From NCBI GenBank assembly GCA_002007405.1, contig JYIN01000010.1:1-64000 (forward strand): a stretch of 64,000 nucleotides of DNA, in the 5' to 3' direction. Below the pieces are notes generated by a model that did no database searches, had not been told where the DNA came from, and saw only the letters and a program-made list of their open reading frames with translations. The position numbers and the translations under genes are program-made. Shown in pieces: positions 39,583 to 48,637 of the stretch; the first letter of the stretch is position 1; each line of letters opens with the position of its first letter. Source of the DNA: Gammaproteobacteria bacterium Gsub (GTDB lineage Bacteria > Pseudomonadota > Gammaproteobacteria > PS1 > Pseudothioglobaceae).

Positions 39583-41071
39583 TATTTTTTGTGTTTTTTT
39601 TGACACGCTCTATAGCAGCGGCTATTTTATCTTTTTGGGTTTTATCGTCTGCCATTTTTTGCTTTAATTGTGCTTTTTTTGCCGCCATCATCTCAGCGTG
39701 TTCTTTCTTATTGCGTGCCAAGCGGTATTTTCTGTATTCAAAGCGTTCTCTGGCAATATTGACTTTATTTTGTTCTTTCACTTTGTTTGCATGTAGCGCC
39801 TTAGTAAATACAAAATATGCTGCCAAAGATATGTGGCTAGGACAGACATAATCACAACACCGGCATTCAATACAATCCAGTAGATTATAATCCAAAGATT
39901 TATCAATATTTTCATTCTTGGCATACCAATATAATTGTTGTGGCAATAAATTAACTGGGCAAACTAAATTACACTGCCCACAACGAATGCACCCCTGAGT
40001 TTTAATAGGTTTTTGACGGTTATTAACAAAAATACAATTGGTGATTTTACAAATCATTGTTTCAAGATTATCAACATCAACCCCCATCATCATACCTCCC
40101 ATACGCACAGAGTGAAGATTAGTATTCGGTTTAGAGAGGTTAACAATATGTGCAAAAGATGCCCCCAAACGCACTGTATAATTATCCACAGTTTCAACTG
40201 CCGACCCAGTCACAGTAACAATCCGTGACACTAAAGGTCTGCCCAGTTCTACAGCATCAAATATTGCTTTAGTAGTAGCAACATTTTGGCACAAAACACC
40301 TTGTTCAACTGCAAAACTGTTCGAGGGAATTTCAATATTAAGCAAGGCTTTAATCAATAATTTTTCAGCGCCAGAAGTGTATTTTGTGGGTATTTTTTGC
40401 AGTTTAATTTTGTCGTTATGGAGATACTTTAATAACGCTTCAAATGCCACCTGTTTGTCATCTTCAATAGCGATAATGACATGTTTGGCGCCACAAATAT
40501 GTAATAAAATCTCAATCCCGCGCATCACTTCTTGCGGATAATTTTGCATTAATGCATCATCACACGAAATACCCGGCTCACATTCAGTGCCGTTAATAAT
40601 CAAAGTATGGCAATTTTTAAGATTGTTTAATTTTGTATGGGTGGGAAAACCCGCACCTCCCAAACCGACAATACCTGATTTTTGAATGTGTTCAATCAAT
40701 GTTTTTTTTGAGCTGCGTAAAAAATTAATGCCGAAATTTGTATCTATCCACTCATCTTTACCGTCAGATTCAATAGTGATACACCCAGATTTTAAGCCTG
40801 AGTGATGTGGCGTTAGTTGTTTATCAATTGCTACCACCGTACCAGATATTGAAGCATGAATTGGCACACAAAAATCATCTTCAGTTTTGGCAATTATTTG
40901 CCCAGTAAAAACGCGCTCACCTACGCGCACACAGGGTTTGGCTTCCTCACCAATACGCTGTTGCAGGGGCAAAACTACTTTGCTTGGTAGAGGTGCAGGC
41001 ACAATTTTAATTTTGTCAATTGGATACGGATTTTTAATAAAAATACCGCCATTAAATTTATGTCTAGCCAT
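39563..41071 (-). CDS. rnfC: Rnf/Rsx complex subunit C
   Basis: Peripheral iron-sulfur and NADH-binding subunit. 502 residues. The N-terminal barrel-sandwich domain is followed by the NuoF-like part ([21 protein letters not shown]-like acidic stretches, [14 protein letters not shown]) and two 4Fe-4S motifs, [12 protein letters not shown] and [12 protein letters not shown]. The C-terminal tail is a short Lys/Ala-rich coiled coil rather than the long repeats of E. coli RnfC (740). Overlaps rnfB by eight bases. Confidence 0.95.
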   Translation of the reverse strand: MARHKFNGGIFIKNPYPIDKIKIVPAPLPSKVVLPLQQRIGEEAKPCVRVGERVFTGQIIAKTEDDFCVPIHASISGTVVAIDKQLTPHHSGLKSGCITIESDGKDEWIDTNFGINFLRSSKKTLIEHIQKSGIVGLGGAGFPTHTKLNNLKNCHTLIINGTECEPGISCDDALMQNYPQEVMRGIEILLHICGAKHVIIAIEDDKQVAFEALLKYLHNDKIKLQKIPTKYTSGAEKLLIKALLNIEIPSNSFAVEQGVLCQNVATTKAIFDAVELGRPLVSRIVTVTGSAVETVDNYTVRLGASFAHIVNLSKPNTNLHSVRMGGMMMGVDVDNLETMICKITNCIFVNNRQKPIKTQGCIRCGQCNLVCPVNLLPQQLYWYAKNENIDKSLDYNLLDCIECRCCDYVCPSHISLAAYFVFTKALHANKVKEQNKVNIARERFEYRKYRLARNKKEHAEMMAAKKAQLKQKMADDKTQKDKIAAAIERVKKNTKNNDDTSI

Positions 41072-41621
41072 TTTTTACCTCGTCTATATTGGATGCAAAT
41101 GCTGTTAATGTTGATGGAATTATTTTGATATGAATACAATCCACAGGGCAAACTGGAATACACAAATCACACCCTGTGCATTCATCTTCAATCACAGTTG
41201 TCATCATTTTAGGGGCACCTAAAAAGGCATCTACAGGGCAGGCTTGAATACATAAAGTGCAACCAATACAAAGCGTTTCATCCACAAATGCCACATGCTC
41301 AGGCTTGGTTTCGCCGTAGGTATCATTAAGTGGTAGCGTCTCAACATTGAGTAACTTAGCAAGGGCATCCACGCCTTCTTGCCCACCAGGCGGACATTGG
41401 TTAATCGCAGCCTCGCCACTGGCAATCGCTATTGCATACGGGCGACACCCAGGATAGTCACATTGACCACATTGGGTTTGTGGCAGAATAGCATCAATTT
41501 GGTCAACCAATGGATTGCCTTTGACCTTAAATTTAACCGCAGCATAACCCAAAATCAGACCCAAACTTAGTGCCAACAGCGAGAAAATTAAAACTGAATC
41601 CAGCACTTTAAGCCAAACCAA
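41064..41621 (-). CDS. rnfB: Rnf/Rsx complex subunit B
   Basis: Ferredoxin-accepting subunit, 185 residues. One N-terminal membrane helix, then the Fe-S domain with [16 protein letters not shown], then two 4Fe-4S motifs [16 protein letters not shown] and [16 protein letters not shown]. Membrane-bound, with clusters in the cytoplasm. It overlaps rnfA by 14 bases and rnfC by eight, indicating tight translational coupling. Confidence 0.96.
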   Translation of the reverse strand: MVWLKVLDSVLIFSLLALSLGLILGYAAVKFKVKGNPLVDQIDAILPQTQCGQCDYPGCRPYAIAIASGEAAINQCPPGGQEGVDALAKLLNVETLPLNDTYGETKPEHVAFVDETLCIGCTLCIQACPVDAFLGAPKMMTTVIEDECTGCDLCIPVCPVDCIHIKIIPSTLTAFASNIDEVKNG

Positions 41622-42183
41622 TGAAGCCCATAAATGCCATTGACATCAGCCCTGCAGTAATCAGTGCGATTGGTGTACCTTGAAATATAGCAGGCACATT
41701 GCTACTTTCAATACGCTCACGAATACTAGAAAATAAAACCAATACAAAAGAAAACCCAACCGCAGCGCCAAACCCATATACAGCAGAAGCCAAAAAACCA
41801 TTATTCTGCCCAACATTTAATAACGCTACCCCCAGAACCGCACAATTAGTGGTAATTAGCGGTAGGAATATACCTAACGATTGGTGCAAAACTGGTGAGG
41901 TTTTATTCACCACCAGTTCGGTAAATCCAACCACCCCAGCAATGGTTACGATAAAGGCAATCGTGTGTAAATACTGCAAATCAAAAGGTATTAAAATGTA
42001 AGTATTGATAAGATAACTTGATAAACTAGCAAGTGTCAATACAAACGAAGTAGCAAAACCCATGCCAATAGCGGTTTCAATATTTTTTGAAACTCCTATA
42101 AATGGGCAAAGTCCTAAAAACTTTACCAATACAAAGTTATTTACCAAAATGGTGCTGAGTAAAATTAAAACATATTCATTCAT
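41608..42183 (-). CDS. rnfA: Rnf/Rsx complex subunit A
   Basis: Six-helix membrane subunit, 191 residues (E. coli 193). Motifs [31 protein letters not shown] and [21 protein letters not shown] are the family hallmarks; the Cys residues hold the membrane 2Fe-2S cluster shared with RnfE. First gene of the operon; the 273-bp upstream gap (42184-42456) contains two hairpins (42251-42272 and 42308-42329) but no strong promoter match. Confidence 0.95.
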   Translation of the reverse strand: MNEYVLILLSTILVNNFVLVKFLGLCPFIGVSKNIETAIGMGFATSFVLTLASLSSYLINTYILIPFDLQYLHTIAFIVTIAGVVGFTELVVNKTSPVLHQSLGIFLPLITTNCAVLGVALLNVGQNNGFLASAVYGFGAAVGFSFVLVLFSSIRERIESSNVPAIFQGTPIALITAGLMSMAFMGFIGLA

Positions 42184-42250
42184 ATAAATTTTGTATCATT
42201 TAAATTCAAACTCTCAATGCAACTTTTTGTTGGTTAATAATACCCTGATT

Positions 42251-42272
42251 CAAGCACCACTTTCGGTGTTTG
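42251..42272. other. Hairpin in the rnf leader region
   Basis: CAAGCACC (42251-42258) pairs with GGTGTTTG (42265-42272) around a six-base loop; one pair is G-T. No T-run follows on either strand, so it is not a typical terminator. A second stem ACAAGT/ACTTGT lies at 42308-42329. Nothing else is recognised in the 273-bp gap between lepB and rnfA. Confidence 0.45.
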
Positions 42273-42456
42273 ATAGTATGGGTTTTCATGGTCTATTATT
42301 CAATTAGACAAGTGGTTTGACTAACTTGTTACTATGGTAAATTATTAAATCCTATTTTCTTAGGCAGATACTGTCCCAAGGTAGGTCATCCGTATGTTTG
42401 TTTAAGCCTATTTTTACGGTGCAATTATCGCTAATTTGCCTTTAGACGAGGTTTTT

Positions 42457-43380
42457 TTAATCAATCAAACCGTTACGACTAAAGGTAAAAGTTTTAAGCG
42501 ATTGCCAGCGGTTTGGACCAAAAATAGCGCCGCCAATATCCCCATGCGCCCAAATATAAAAAGCTCTGCCAACAATGTATTCAGCAGGCACAAAGCCCCA
42601 AAACCGACTGTCACTACTGTGTGCTCGGTTATCTCCCATAACAAAATAATGTCCTTTAGGAACAACCAATTTAACACTTTTTGAGGCCTGTCTTGGATGC
42701 AGTAAAATATCATGTGGATTATCCTCTAATAATTCGCGTGTGTGTTTATAACCACTCATCTCAATGCCTTGTTCAATGCCTTGATAAATGCCGATTTTCT
42801 GATACTCAACCTGCTTCCCATTAATCTGCAGACGATCGTTGATATATTCAACCCTATCCCCAGGCAAAGCGATGATGCGCTTAATAAAATCAGCGCCTTT
42901 GTAATTTAGATTTTTTTCATAATTAGGATAGCGAAAAACAGCCACATCCCCCCTTTTCGGGCTACCGATAGCAATCAATTTTTTATTGCTAACTGGCAGG
43001 CGAATACCGTAAGAAATTTTATCCACCAAAAGAAAATCATAGGTTAAGAAAGTAGGCATCATTGAATTAGAAGGGATTCTAAACGGTTCAAGCAAAAAAC
43101 CGCGCAATACAAATACCAATAATAGAACTGGGAAAAATTCAGCCGACCATTGCACAATTTTGGGGCGGTGGGCATATTTTTCGCTTTTCTCAAATTTTAA
43201 AAAAAACAGAAAATAGATAAATTTAGCAATTTTTGATTTTTGTTGTGTGGTTTCGCTTTTCTGCTCAGTGTTAAAAAATAATTGATCAATGCAGACAATC
43301 ACAAAGGAAACTAATAAAAATAATGCTAAAAAAGTAGTAACATCCCAAGCAAAAAACCCTGTGGCGTTTTCAACAGTCAT
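42457..43380 (-). CDS. lepB: Signal peptidase I
   Basis: Inner-membrane serine protease that removes Sec/Tat signal peptides. The ATG at 43380 (MTVENATGFFAWD) gives 307 residues (E. coli 324). A longer reading to 43521 would include the mobile-element end at 43421 and overlap the next gene. Catalytic Ser is in PSNSMMPT, general-base Lys in FIKRIIALPGDRV, and the box E motif GDNRAHSSDSRFWGFVP is intact. One or two N-terminal membrane helices. No lepA partner is adjacent. Confidence 0.95.
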   Translation of the reverse strand: MTVENATGFFAWDVTTFLALFLLVSFVIVCIDQLFFNTEQKSETTQQKSKIAKFIYFLFFLKFEKSEKYAHRPKIVQWSAEFFPVLLLVFVLRGFLLEPFRIPSNSMMPTFLTYDFLLVDKISYGIRLPVSNKKLIAIGSPKRGDVAVFRYPNYEKNLNYKGADFIKRIIALPGDRVEYINDRLQINGKQVEYQKIGIYQGIEQGIEMSGYKHTRELLEDNPHDILLHPRQASKSVKLVVPKGHYFVMGDNRAHSSDSRFWGFVPAEYIVGRAFYIWAHGDIGGAIFGPNRWQSLKTFTFSRNGLID

Positions 43381-43420
43381 AATAAAAGTGCTAAAAAAAA
43401 TAAAAAAGTTATTATATAAT

Positions 43421-43447
43421 GAGACCCTTGCATAATTACGAATAATC
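43421..43447 (+). repeat. IS/MITE terminal-repeat-like sequence
   Basis: GAGACCCTTGCATAATTACG and the following AATAATC match the right end of the element at 651-745 read on its minus strand (AGACTTTTGCACAATTACGG). It lies in the 119-bp gap between the divergent lepB and DsrC-like genes and is the reason lepB appears extendable upstream. No second end was found nearby. Confidence 0.55.
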
Positions 43448-43499
43448 ATAAAAGCTTTACGATAATTTATCGGAATATTTTTATATTGGAGAAAATCAA

Positions 43500-43826
43500 A
43501 TGAAATTGGCAGATTTAGCAAGAGATGGGCACGGTTACCTGATTAATCTTAACGAATGGGATGAGGCAATCGCCCACGAGATTGCACAAGAAGAGGGTAT
43601 TATCCTGACAGATCAGAGTTTTAAACTGATTAACTTTTTGCGTGATGAATACATCAATAACAACAATAACCAGCCTAACGAACGCAACATAGTTAAAGCC
43701 TTAAAAAATGATTGGGGCAGTAAACTAACCACTAAGGAACTCTACGCTTTATTTCCCAAAGGTCCTGCCAAACAAGCAGGCAAGGTTGCTGGTCTGCCAG
43801 AAACCAAACGCAAAGGCGGTTATTAA
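43500..43826 (+). CDS. DsrC/TusE-family protein lacking all cysteines
   Basis: A 108-residue protein with the DsrC/TusE fold signature: DGHGYLINLNEWDEAIA near the start, ILTDQSFKLINFLRDEY in the middle, and KELYALFPKGPAKQAGKVAGLP near the end. DsrC carries two C-terminal cysteines and TusE one. Here the first position is Gly (QAGKVAGLP) and the usual GCV end is GGY; the protein has no Cys at all. It therefore cannot form the DsrC trisulfide or relay sulfur as TusE does. Cys-free DsrC relatives in sulfur bacteria have been proposed to be regulatory. GGAG precedes the ATG by nine bases. The stop overlaps the convergent aroA stop. Confidence 0.88.
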   Translation: MKLADLARDGHGYLINLNEWDEAIAHEIAQEEGIILTDQSFKLINFLRDEYINNNNNQPNERNIVKALKNDWGSKLTTKELYALFPKGPAKQAGKVAGLPETKRKGGY

Positions 43827-45124
43827 AACTGGGTAATTTTCATGCCAATACTATTGGCAAGCAGGGCAAAATTAGGGAATGAAGTGGCAATGTTATCCAC
43901 TTTACTAATCTCTATTGCGTGCTTGCATCTCACCGAAGCCACAGCAAACGCCATAGCAATACGATGGTCATAGTGCGAGTGAATAACACCGCGAGGTTTT
44001 TGTAATTCACCACCGCGGATTTTAATCCCATCTTCTAAAACCTCATTTTTAATACCTAAAATATTCAATCCATCTGCCATCGCTTGAATTCGGTCTGATT
44101 CTTTGACTCTAAGTTCTTTTGCCCCCGTCAGCACAGTTTCACCTTGGGCACAAGCGGCTGCAATAAATACCACGGGGAATTCATCAATCGTCAGTGGAAT
44201 GAGTTTCTTAGGAATATGAATCCCTTTTAATAGCGCTGATTGAATGTGAATATCAGCCAATAGCTCGCCACCAATTTCGCGCCGATTTGACAATGTTAGA
44301 TTGGCTCCCATCATCTTTAAAATATCAATAACACCAGTTCGTGTTGGATTGATATTAACACCTATTAGACTAATATCGGCATTGACTGCAATCGTGGCTG
44401 CAACCATAAAAAACGCTGCCGAAGAAATATCACCCGGTACATGGATTTGTGTGGCCTTTAATTTGCCACCGCCCATCAGGCATATTTGATTATTACGAAT
44501 ATTTATCGTATAGCCTAGCCCTTTTAACAGGCGTTCGGTATGGTCTCGGGTTGGGGTTGGCTGATGTATACAAGTTTCACCTTGTGCATACAAACCCGCC
44601 AATAGTAAGCAGGATTTTACTTGTGCAGAGGCAACGGGCAGATGATAATGAATGCCTCTTAGTTTTTGCCCCCCTTTGATTTTAAGTGGAAGTTTGCCGT
44701 TATTAGCCTCAATCACTGCCCCCATCTGACGCAGTGGATTGATTATCCGATTCATCGGGCGTTTTGAAAGCGAGCTGTCGCCTATCAATTCTGAATCAAA
44801 GTCTTGTGCTGCTAATATGCCAGAGATAAGCCGAACAGAAGTACCAGAATTGCCTAAATTAAGTGATGTTGAAGGCTGTTTCAAGCCATCAAGCCCCACT
44901 CCATGAATAGTAACCTTGTCTCCATTACGCTCAATTTTCACCCCCATCGCCGTAAAAGCCCTAAGTGTTGATAAGGCATCTTCACTTTGTAAAAATCCAT
45001 GCACTTGAGTTACCCCAGATGTTAAAGATCCGAGCATAATAGCACGGTGAGAAATTGACTTATCGCCTGGAATTTTTAAATCACCAGACAACACAGTGGC
45101 TGGTTTTGCAATGAATTTAGTCAT
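43823..45124 (-). CDS. aroA: 3-phosphoshikimate 1-carboxyvinyltransferase (EPSP synthase)
   Basis: Sixth step of the shikimate pathway. 433 residues (E. coli 427). Motifs: PGDKSISHRAIMLGSL, LNLGNSGTSVRLISG, GDSSLSKRPMNRI, PGDISSAAFFMVAA, DEFPVVFIAAACAQG, KESDRI and DHRIAMAFAVA. It overlaps tyrA by four bases. The last gene of hisC-tyrA-aroA, it converges on the DsrC-like gene with overlapping stop codons. Confidence 0.96.
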   Translation of the reverse strand: MTKFIAKPATVLSGDLKIPGDKSISHRAIMLGSLTSGVTQVHGFLQSEDALSTLRAFTAMGVKIERNGDKVTIHGVGLDGLKQPSTSLNLGNSGTSVRLISGILAAQDFDSELIGDSSLSKRPMNRIINPLRQMGAVIEANNGKLPLKIKGGQKLRGIHYHLPVASAQVKSCLLLAGLYAQGETCIHQPTPTRDHTERLLKGLGYTINIRNNQICLMGGGKLKATQIHVPGDISSAAFFMVAATIAVNADISLIGVNINPTRTGVIDILKMMGANLTLSNRREIGGELLADIHIQSALLKGIHIPKKLIPLTIDEFPVVFIAAACAQGETVLTGAKELRVKESDRIQAMADGLNILGIKNEVLEDGIKIRGGELQKPRGVIHSHYDHRIAMAFAVASVRCKHAIEISKVDNIATSFPNFALLANSIGMKITQF

Positions 45125-45972
45125 TTGCTATACCACGCATCACGCATCGATTTTGCCTCTGAAAATAGGTTTTCTAAGGTTTGTGATTGTCTGTTTTCAA
45201 TCAAGTTTGCTAACTTGTTTAAGACTTGTTGATAACCGTTAATATGTTTGATAATATCAACAGAATTATTGAGACAAATATCACGCCACATAAGGGAATC
45301 ACTTGATGCAATACGCGAAAAATCCTTAAATCCACCTGCTGCATAATTCATCGCATCAGGGTTGTTATCCCGTAAATAATCCATCAAACTAAAAGCCAAT
45401 ATATGTGGCAAATGAGAGGTCATTGCCAACAAATCATCATGCTTTTGAGCACTCATAATCTCCACTTTACCGCCCACTGATTCCCATAATTCACGCACCT
45501 TCGTGACCGCTTGTGTATCGGTGCAATCCTGAGGGGTTAAAATAATGCGTTGGTTGTAAAATAGCTTCTCATCCGCTGCCTCAATGCCACTTTTTTCTTT
45601 GCCGGCAATCGGGTGTGCGGGGACAAAACGCTTAGGCATTTGCCCAAAAATATCTTTGGCGGCATCCACCACACTGCCCTTGGTGCTACCAACATCGCAG
45701 ATAATAGTTGCATCATCAATATGTGGTTTAATCAACGATAAAATCTGCTTAAAACTATTAACTGGCACGGCAATAAGTACCATTTGTACACCTTCTAAAG
45801 CAGAGCCAATATCTAAACTATATTGGTCAATAATCCCCAGTGTTTGGGCTTTTTTTAATTTGTCTTCATGGCGACCAAAGCCAATAATGGTATTCACTTG
45901 ATTGGCACATTTAAGCCCGACGGCAAATGAGGCACCAATTAACCCAACACCAATAATACAAATTTTATTCAT
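45121..45972 (-). CDS. tyrA: Prephenate/arogenate dehydrogenase
   Basis: NAD(P)-dependent step of tyrosine synthesis. A single-domain TyrA of 283 residues, without the chorismate mutase part of the enterobacterial enzyme. Rossmann motif IIGVGLIGASFAVGLK, then DVGSTKGSVVDAA, VPAHPIAGKEKSGIEAA (substrate-binding His) and MTSHLPHILAF. Overlaps hisC and aroA by four bases each. Prephenate versus arogenate preference cannot be told. Confidence 0.94.
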   Translation of the reverse strand: MNKICIIGVGLIGASFAVGLKCANQVNTIIGFGRHEDKLKKAQTLGIIDQYSLDIGSALEGVQMVLIAVPVNSFKQILSLIKPHIDDATIICDVGSTKGSVVDAAKDIFGQMPKRFVPAHPIAGKEKSGIEAADEKLFYNQRIILTPQDCTDTQAVTKVRELWESVGGKVEIMSAQKHDDLLAMTSHLPHILAFSLMDYLRDNNPDAMNYAAGGFKDFSRIASSDSLMWRDICLNNSVDIIKHINGYQQVLNKLANLIENRQSQTLENLFSEAKSMRDAWYSK

Positions 45973-47036
45973 CGGAGTAATAATTTTAACGCATTCAAAA
46001 AAGCCTTATTTTCATCTTTTTTACCCACTGAAACACGCAAATACCCGGGCATTTCCACCAGTCTTACGATAAAACCCTGGGTTAATAATTTTTGATACAG
46101 GTTAGGTGCATCATCTACTTTAACCGCTACAAAATTTGCACTTGAAGGAATGTAGTCCAACCCTAATGTTTCAAAGCCTTTTGCCAGTTGCAATAAGCCT
46201 TGCCGATTAACTAAAATCGATTGTGCTAAAAACTCTTCATCAGCCAGAGCAGCCAGTGCCGCACTTTGTGCAATATGATTGACATTAAAGGGCTGGCGAA
46301 GTCGGTTTAAATAATTGGCAATCTTGGCAGTGGAGAGGCAATACCCCACTCTCAGCCCAGCCAAACCATAAGCTTTGGAAAAAGTTCGGGTAATGACTAA
46401 GTTATTAAATTCTCCAAGCCAATTAACGGCGTTATCCATAGTTTCTAAATATTCAAAATAAGCCTGGTCCAATACCACAACCACCGAACTGGGCACCTGC
46501 GATAAAAATCTATAAATATATTTATCGCTAAGTAATGTGCCAGTTGGATTATTCGGGTTGGCAATAAATATCAATTTGGTTTTATCAGTAATTGTTGCCA
46601 ACATAGCATCCAGATTATGGGCAAAATTATCAGCAGGGGTAATCACCGCCTTTGCCCCCAATGCTTGTGTTACCAAAGAATAAACCACAAATGCATATTG
46701 TGAAAAAATCACCTCATCGTCGCTTTTGCAAACATAGATTCTTGCTAATAATTCCAAAATATCATTTGATCCATTGCCCAGCGTAACTTGCGCAAAATCA
46801 ACCCCCAAATGGGCACTGAGCGCTTGCTTCAATTCAAAGCCATTACTGTCTGGATAACGCGCACTTTCAATGGCAGCCTTTTGCACTGCCGCTACCACTT
46901 TGGGGTTAACACCTAAAGGGTTTTCATTACTGGCTAATTTAACAACATTATCTAAACCTAATTCGCGTTGTAATTCACTAATTGGTTTACCGCCTTGATA
47001 GGGTTTGAGTTTTTTGACGGTTGGACAAACACACAT
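45969..47036 (-). CDS. hisC: Histidinol-phosphate / aromatic aminotransferase (HisC type)
   Basis: PLP enzyme of 355 residues. Motifs: KLASNENPLGVNPKV near the start, GNGSNDILELLARIY, FIANPNNPTGTLLS, and the Schiff-base Lys in TRTFSKAYGLAGLRVGY. The chromosomal position in front of tyrA-aroA is that of the second HisC copy (HisC2) in many proteobacteria, which may also transaminate aromatic keto acids. Since hisG-hisD elsewhere in the window has no hisC beside it, this could serve both pathways. Confidence 0.94.
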   Translation of the reverse strand: MCVCPTVKKLKPYQGGKPISELQRELGLDNVVKLASNENPLGVNPKVVAAVQKAAIESARYPDSNGFELKQALSAHLGVDFAQVTLGNGSNDILELLARIYVCKSDDEVIFSQYAFVVYSLVTQALGAKAVITPADNFAHNLDAMLATITDKTKLIFIANPNNPTGTLLSDKYIYRFLSQVPSSVVVVLDQAYFEYLETMDNAVNWLGEFNNLVITRTFSKAYGLAGLRVGYCLSTAKIANYLNRLRQPFNVNHIAQSAALAALADEEFLAQSILVNRQGLLQLAKGFETLGLDYIPSSANFVAVKVDDAPNLYQKLLTQGFIVRLVEMPGYLRVSVGKKDENKAFLNALKLLLR

Positions 47037-47487
47037 TTTTAGTTATTCAAATTTTAATGATTGAATTGTGGTTAAGACAATCTGGCATAAAGAAAGTAAT
47101 GATTTCTAAACCACCCGTTTTGCTAAAAATTAGATTATCCTGGTGTCTTATTCTTAAATTTAATTGGAACATAAGTGTCTGCATTTGATTGAGTAGAAAA
47201 GATACCATATTTACCGAATAGAAAATCAAGGATTTATTATTAAGACCTTTGCATAATGTATGGATGATTAGCAAAATGGGAGATAAGGCTTCATTAAGTC
47301 AAAAGCCTTGATTCTAACTTTTTAACCCCGCATAACAAGTGCTTGGGTGTCTGCTACTTCCTTTTCCATACGATAGAGGCAATAAAACCCACAACGAGAA
47401 CATCTGGTAGAAGCACTCAACAATTCTTACCGAGGGGCGAAAGCCCGAATCATTAATGTTTGTGTTCGTCTATCTTGTGAAAAATAA
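47037..47487. other. 451-bp non-coding gap with a terminal-repeat-like motif and hairpins
   Basis: No credible gene was found on either strand. TAAGACCTTTGCATAATG (47241-47258) resembles the mobile-element ends at 651 and 43421. A 7-bp stem AAGGCTT/AAGCCTT lies at 47285-47309 and a GGGC-GAAA-GCCC hairpin at 47435-47446, about 42 bases past the 3' end of tRNA-Phe. Short reading frames on the minus strand (47330-47455) look like decayed sequence. The region may be an insertion-sequence relic. Confidence 0.5.
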
Positions 47488-47563
47488 TGGTGGCCACACC
47501 TAGAATTGAACTAGGGACACAGGGATTTTCAGTCCCTTGCTCTACCGACTGAGCTATATGGCC
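47488..47563 (-). tRNA. tRNA-Phe (GAA)
   Basis: Minus-strand cloverleaf with acceptor GGCCATA paired to TGTGGCC (one G-T), encoded CCA at 47488-47490, D-arm AGCTCAGTCGGT, anticodon loop CTGAAAA with GAA at 47528-47530, and T-loop GTTCAATTC. It ends 112 bases upstream of the trxB end on the same strand. Confidence 0.96.
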
Positions 47564-47598
47564 AAAAAAATCAAAATTATACCAATAAACTTAGGTGG

Positions 47599-48555
<957 letters not shown>

Positions 48556-48637
48556 TTATACTTACAAATACAATGACCCAATTATAAAGTAAGTGCCGAT
48601 TTGGCAAACGGTAAAAACTTCAGCAGTTATCATTATT

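Noticed and set aside
43381-43521. N-terminal extension of lepB by 47 residues
   Set aside because: The extension encodes the mobile-element end at 43421 and overlaps the DsrC-like start; the family start fits at 43380.
43500-43826. Calling this gene active dsrC or tusE
   Set aside because: All sulfur-carrying cysteines are missing.
47047-47274. 75-residue reading frame in the gap after hisC
   Set aside because: No family similarity, no ribosome site, composition like non-coding AT-rich DNA, and it spans a repeat-like motif.
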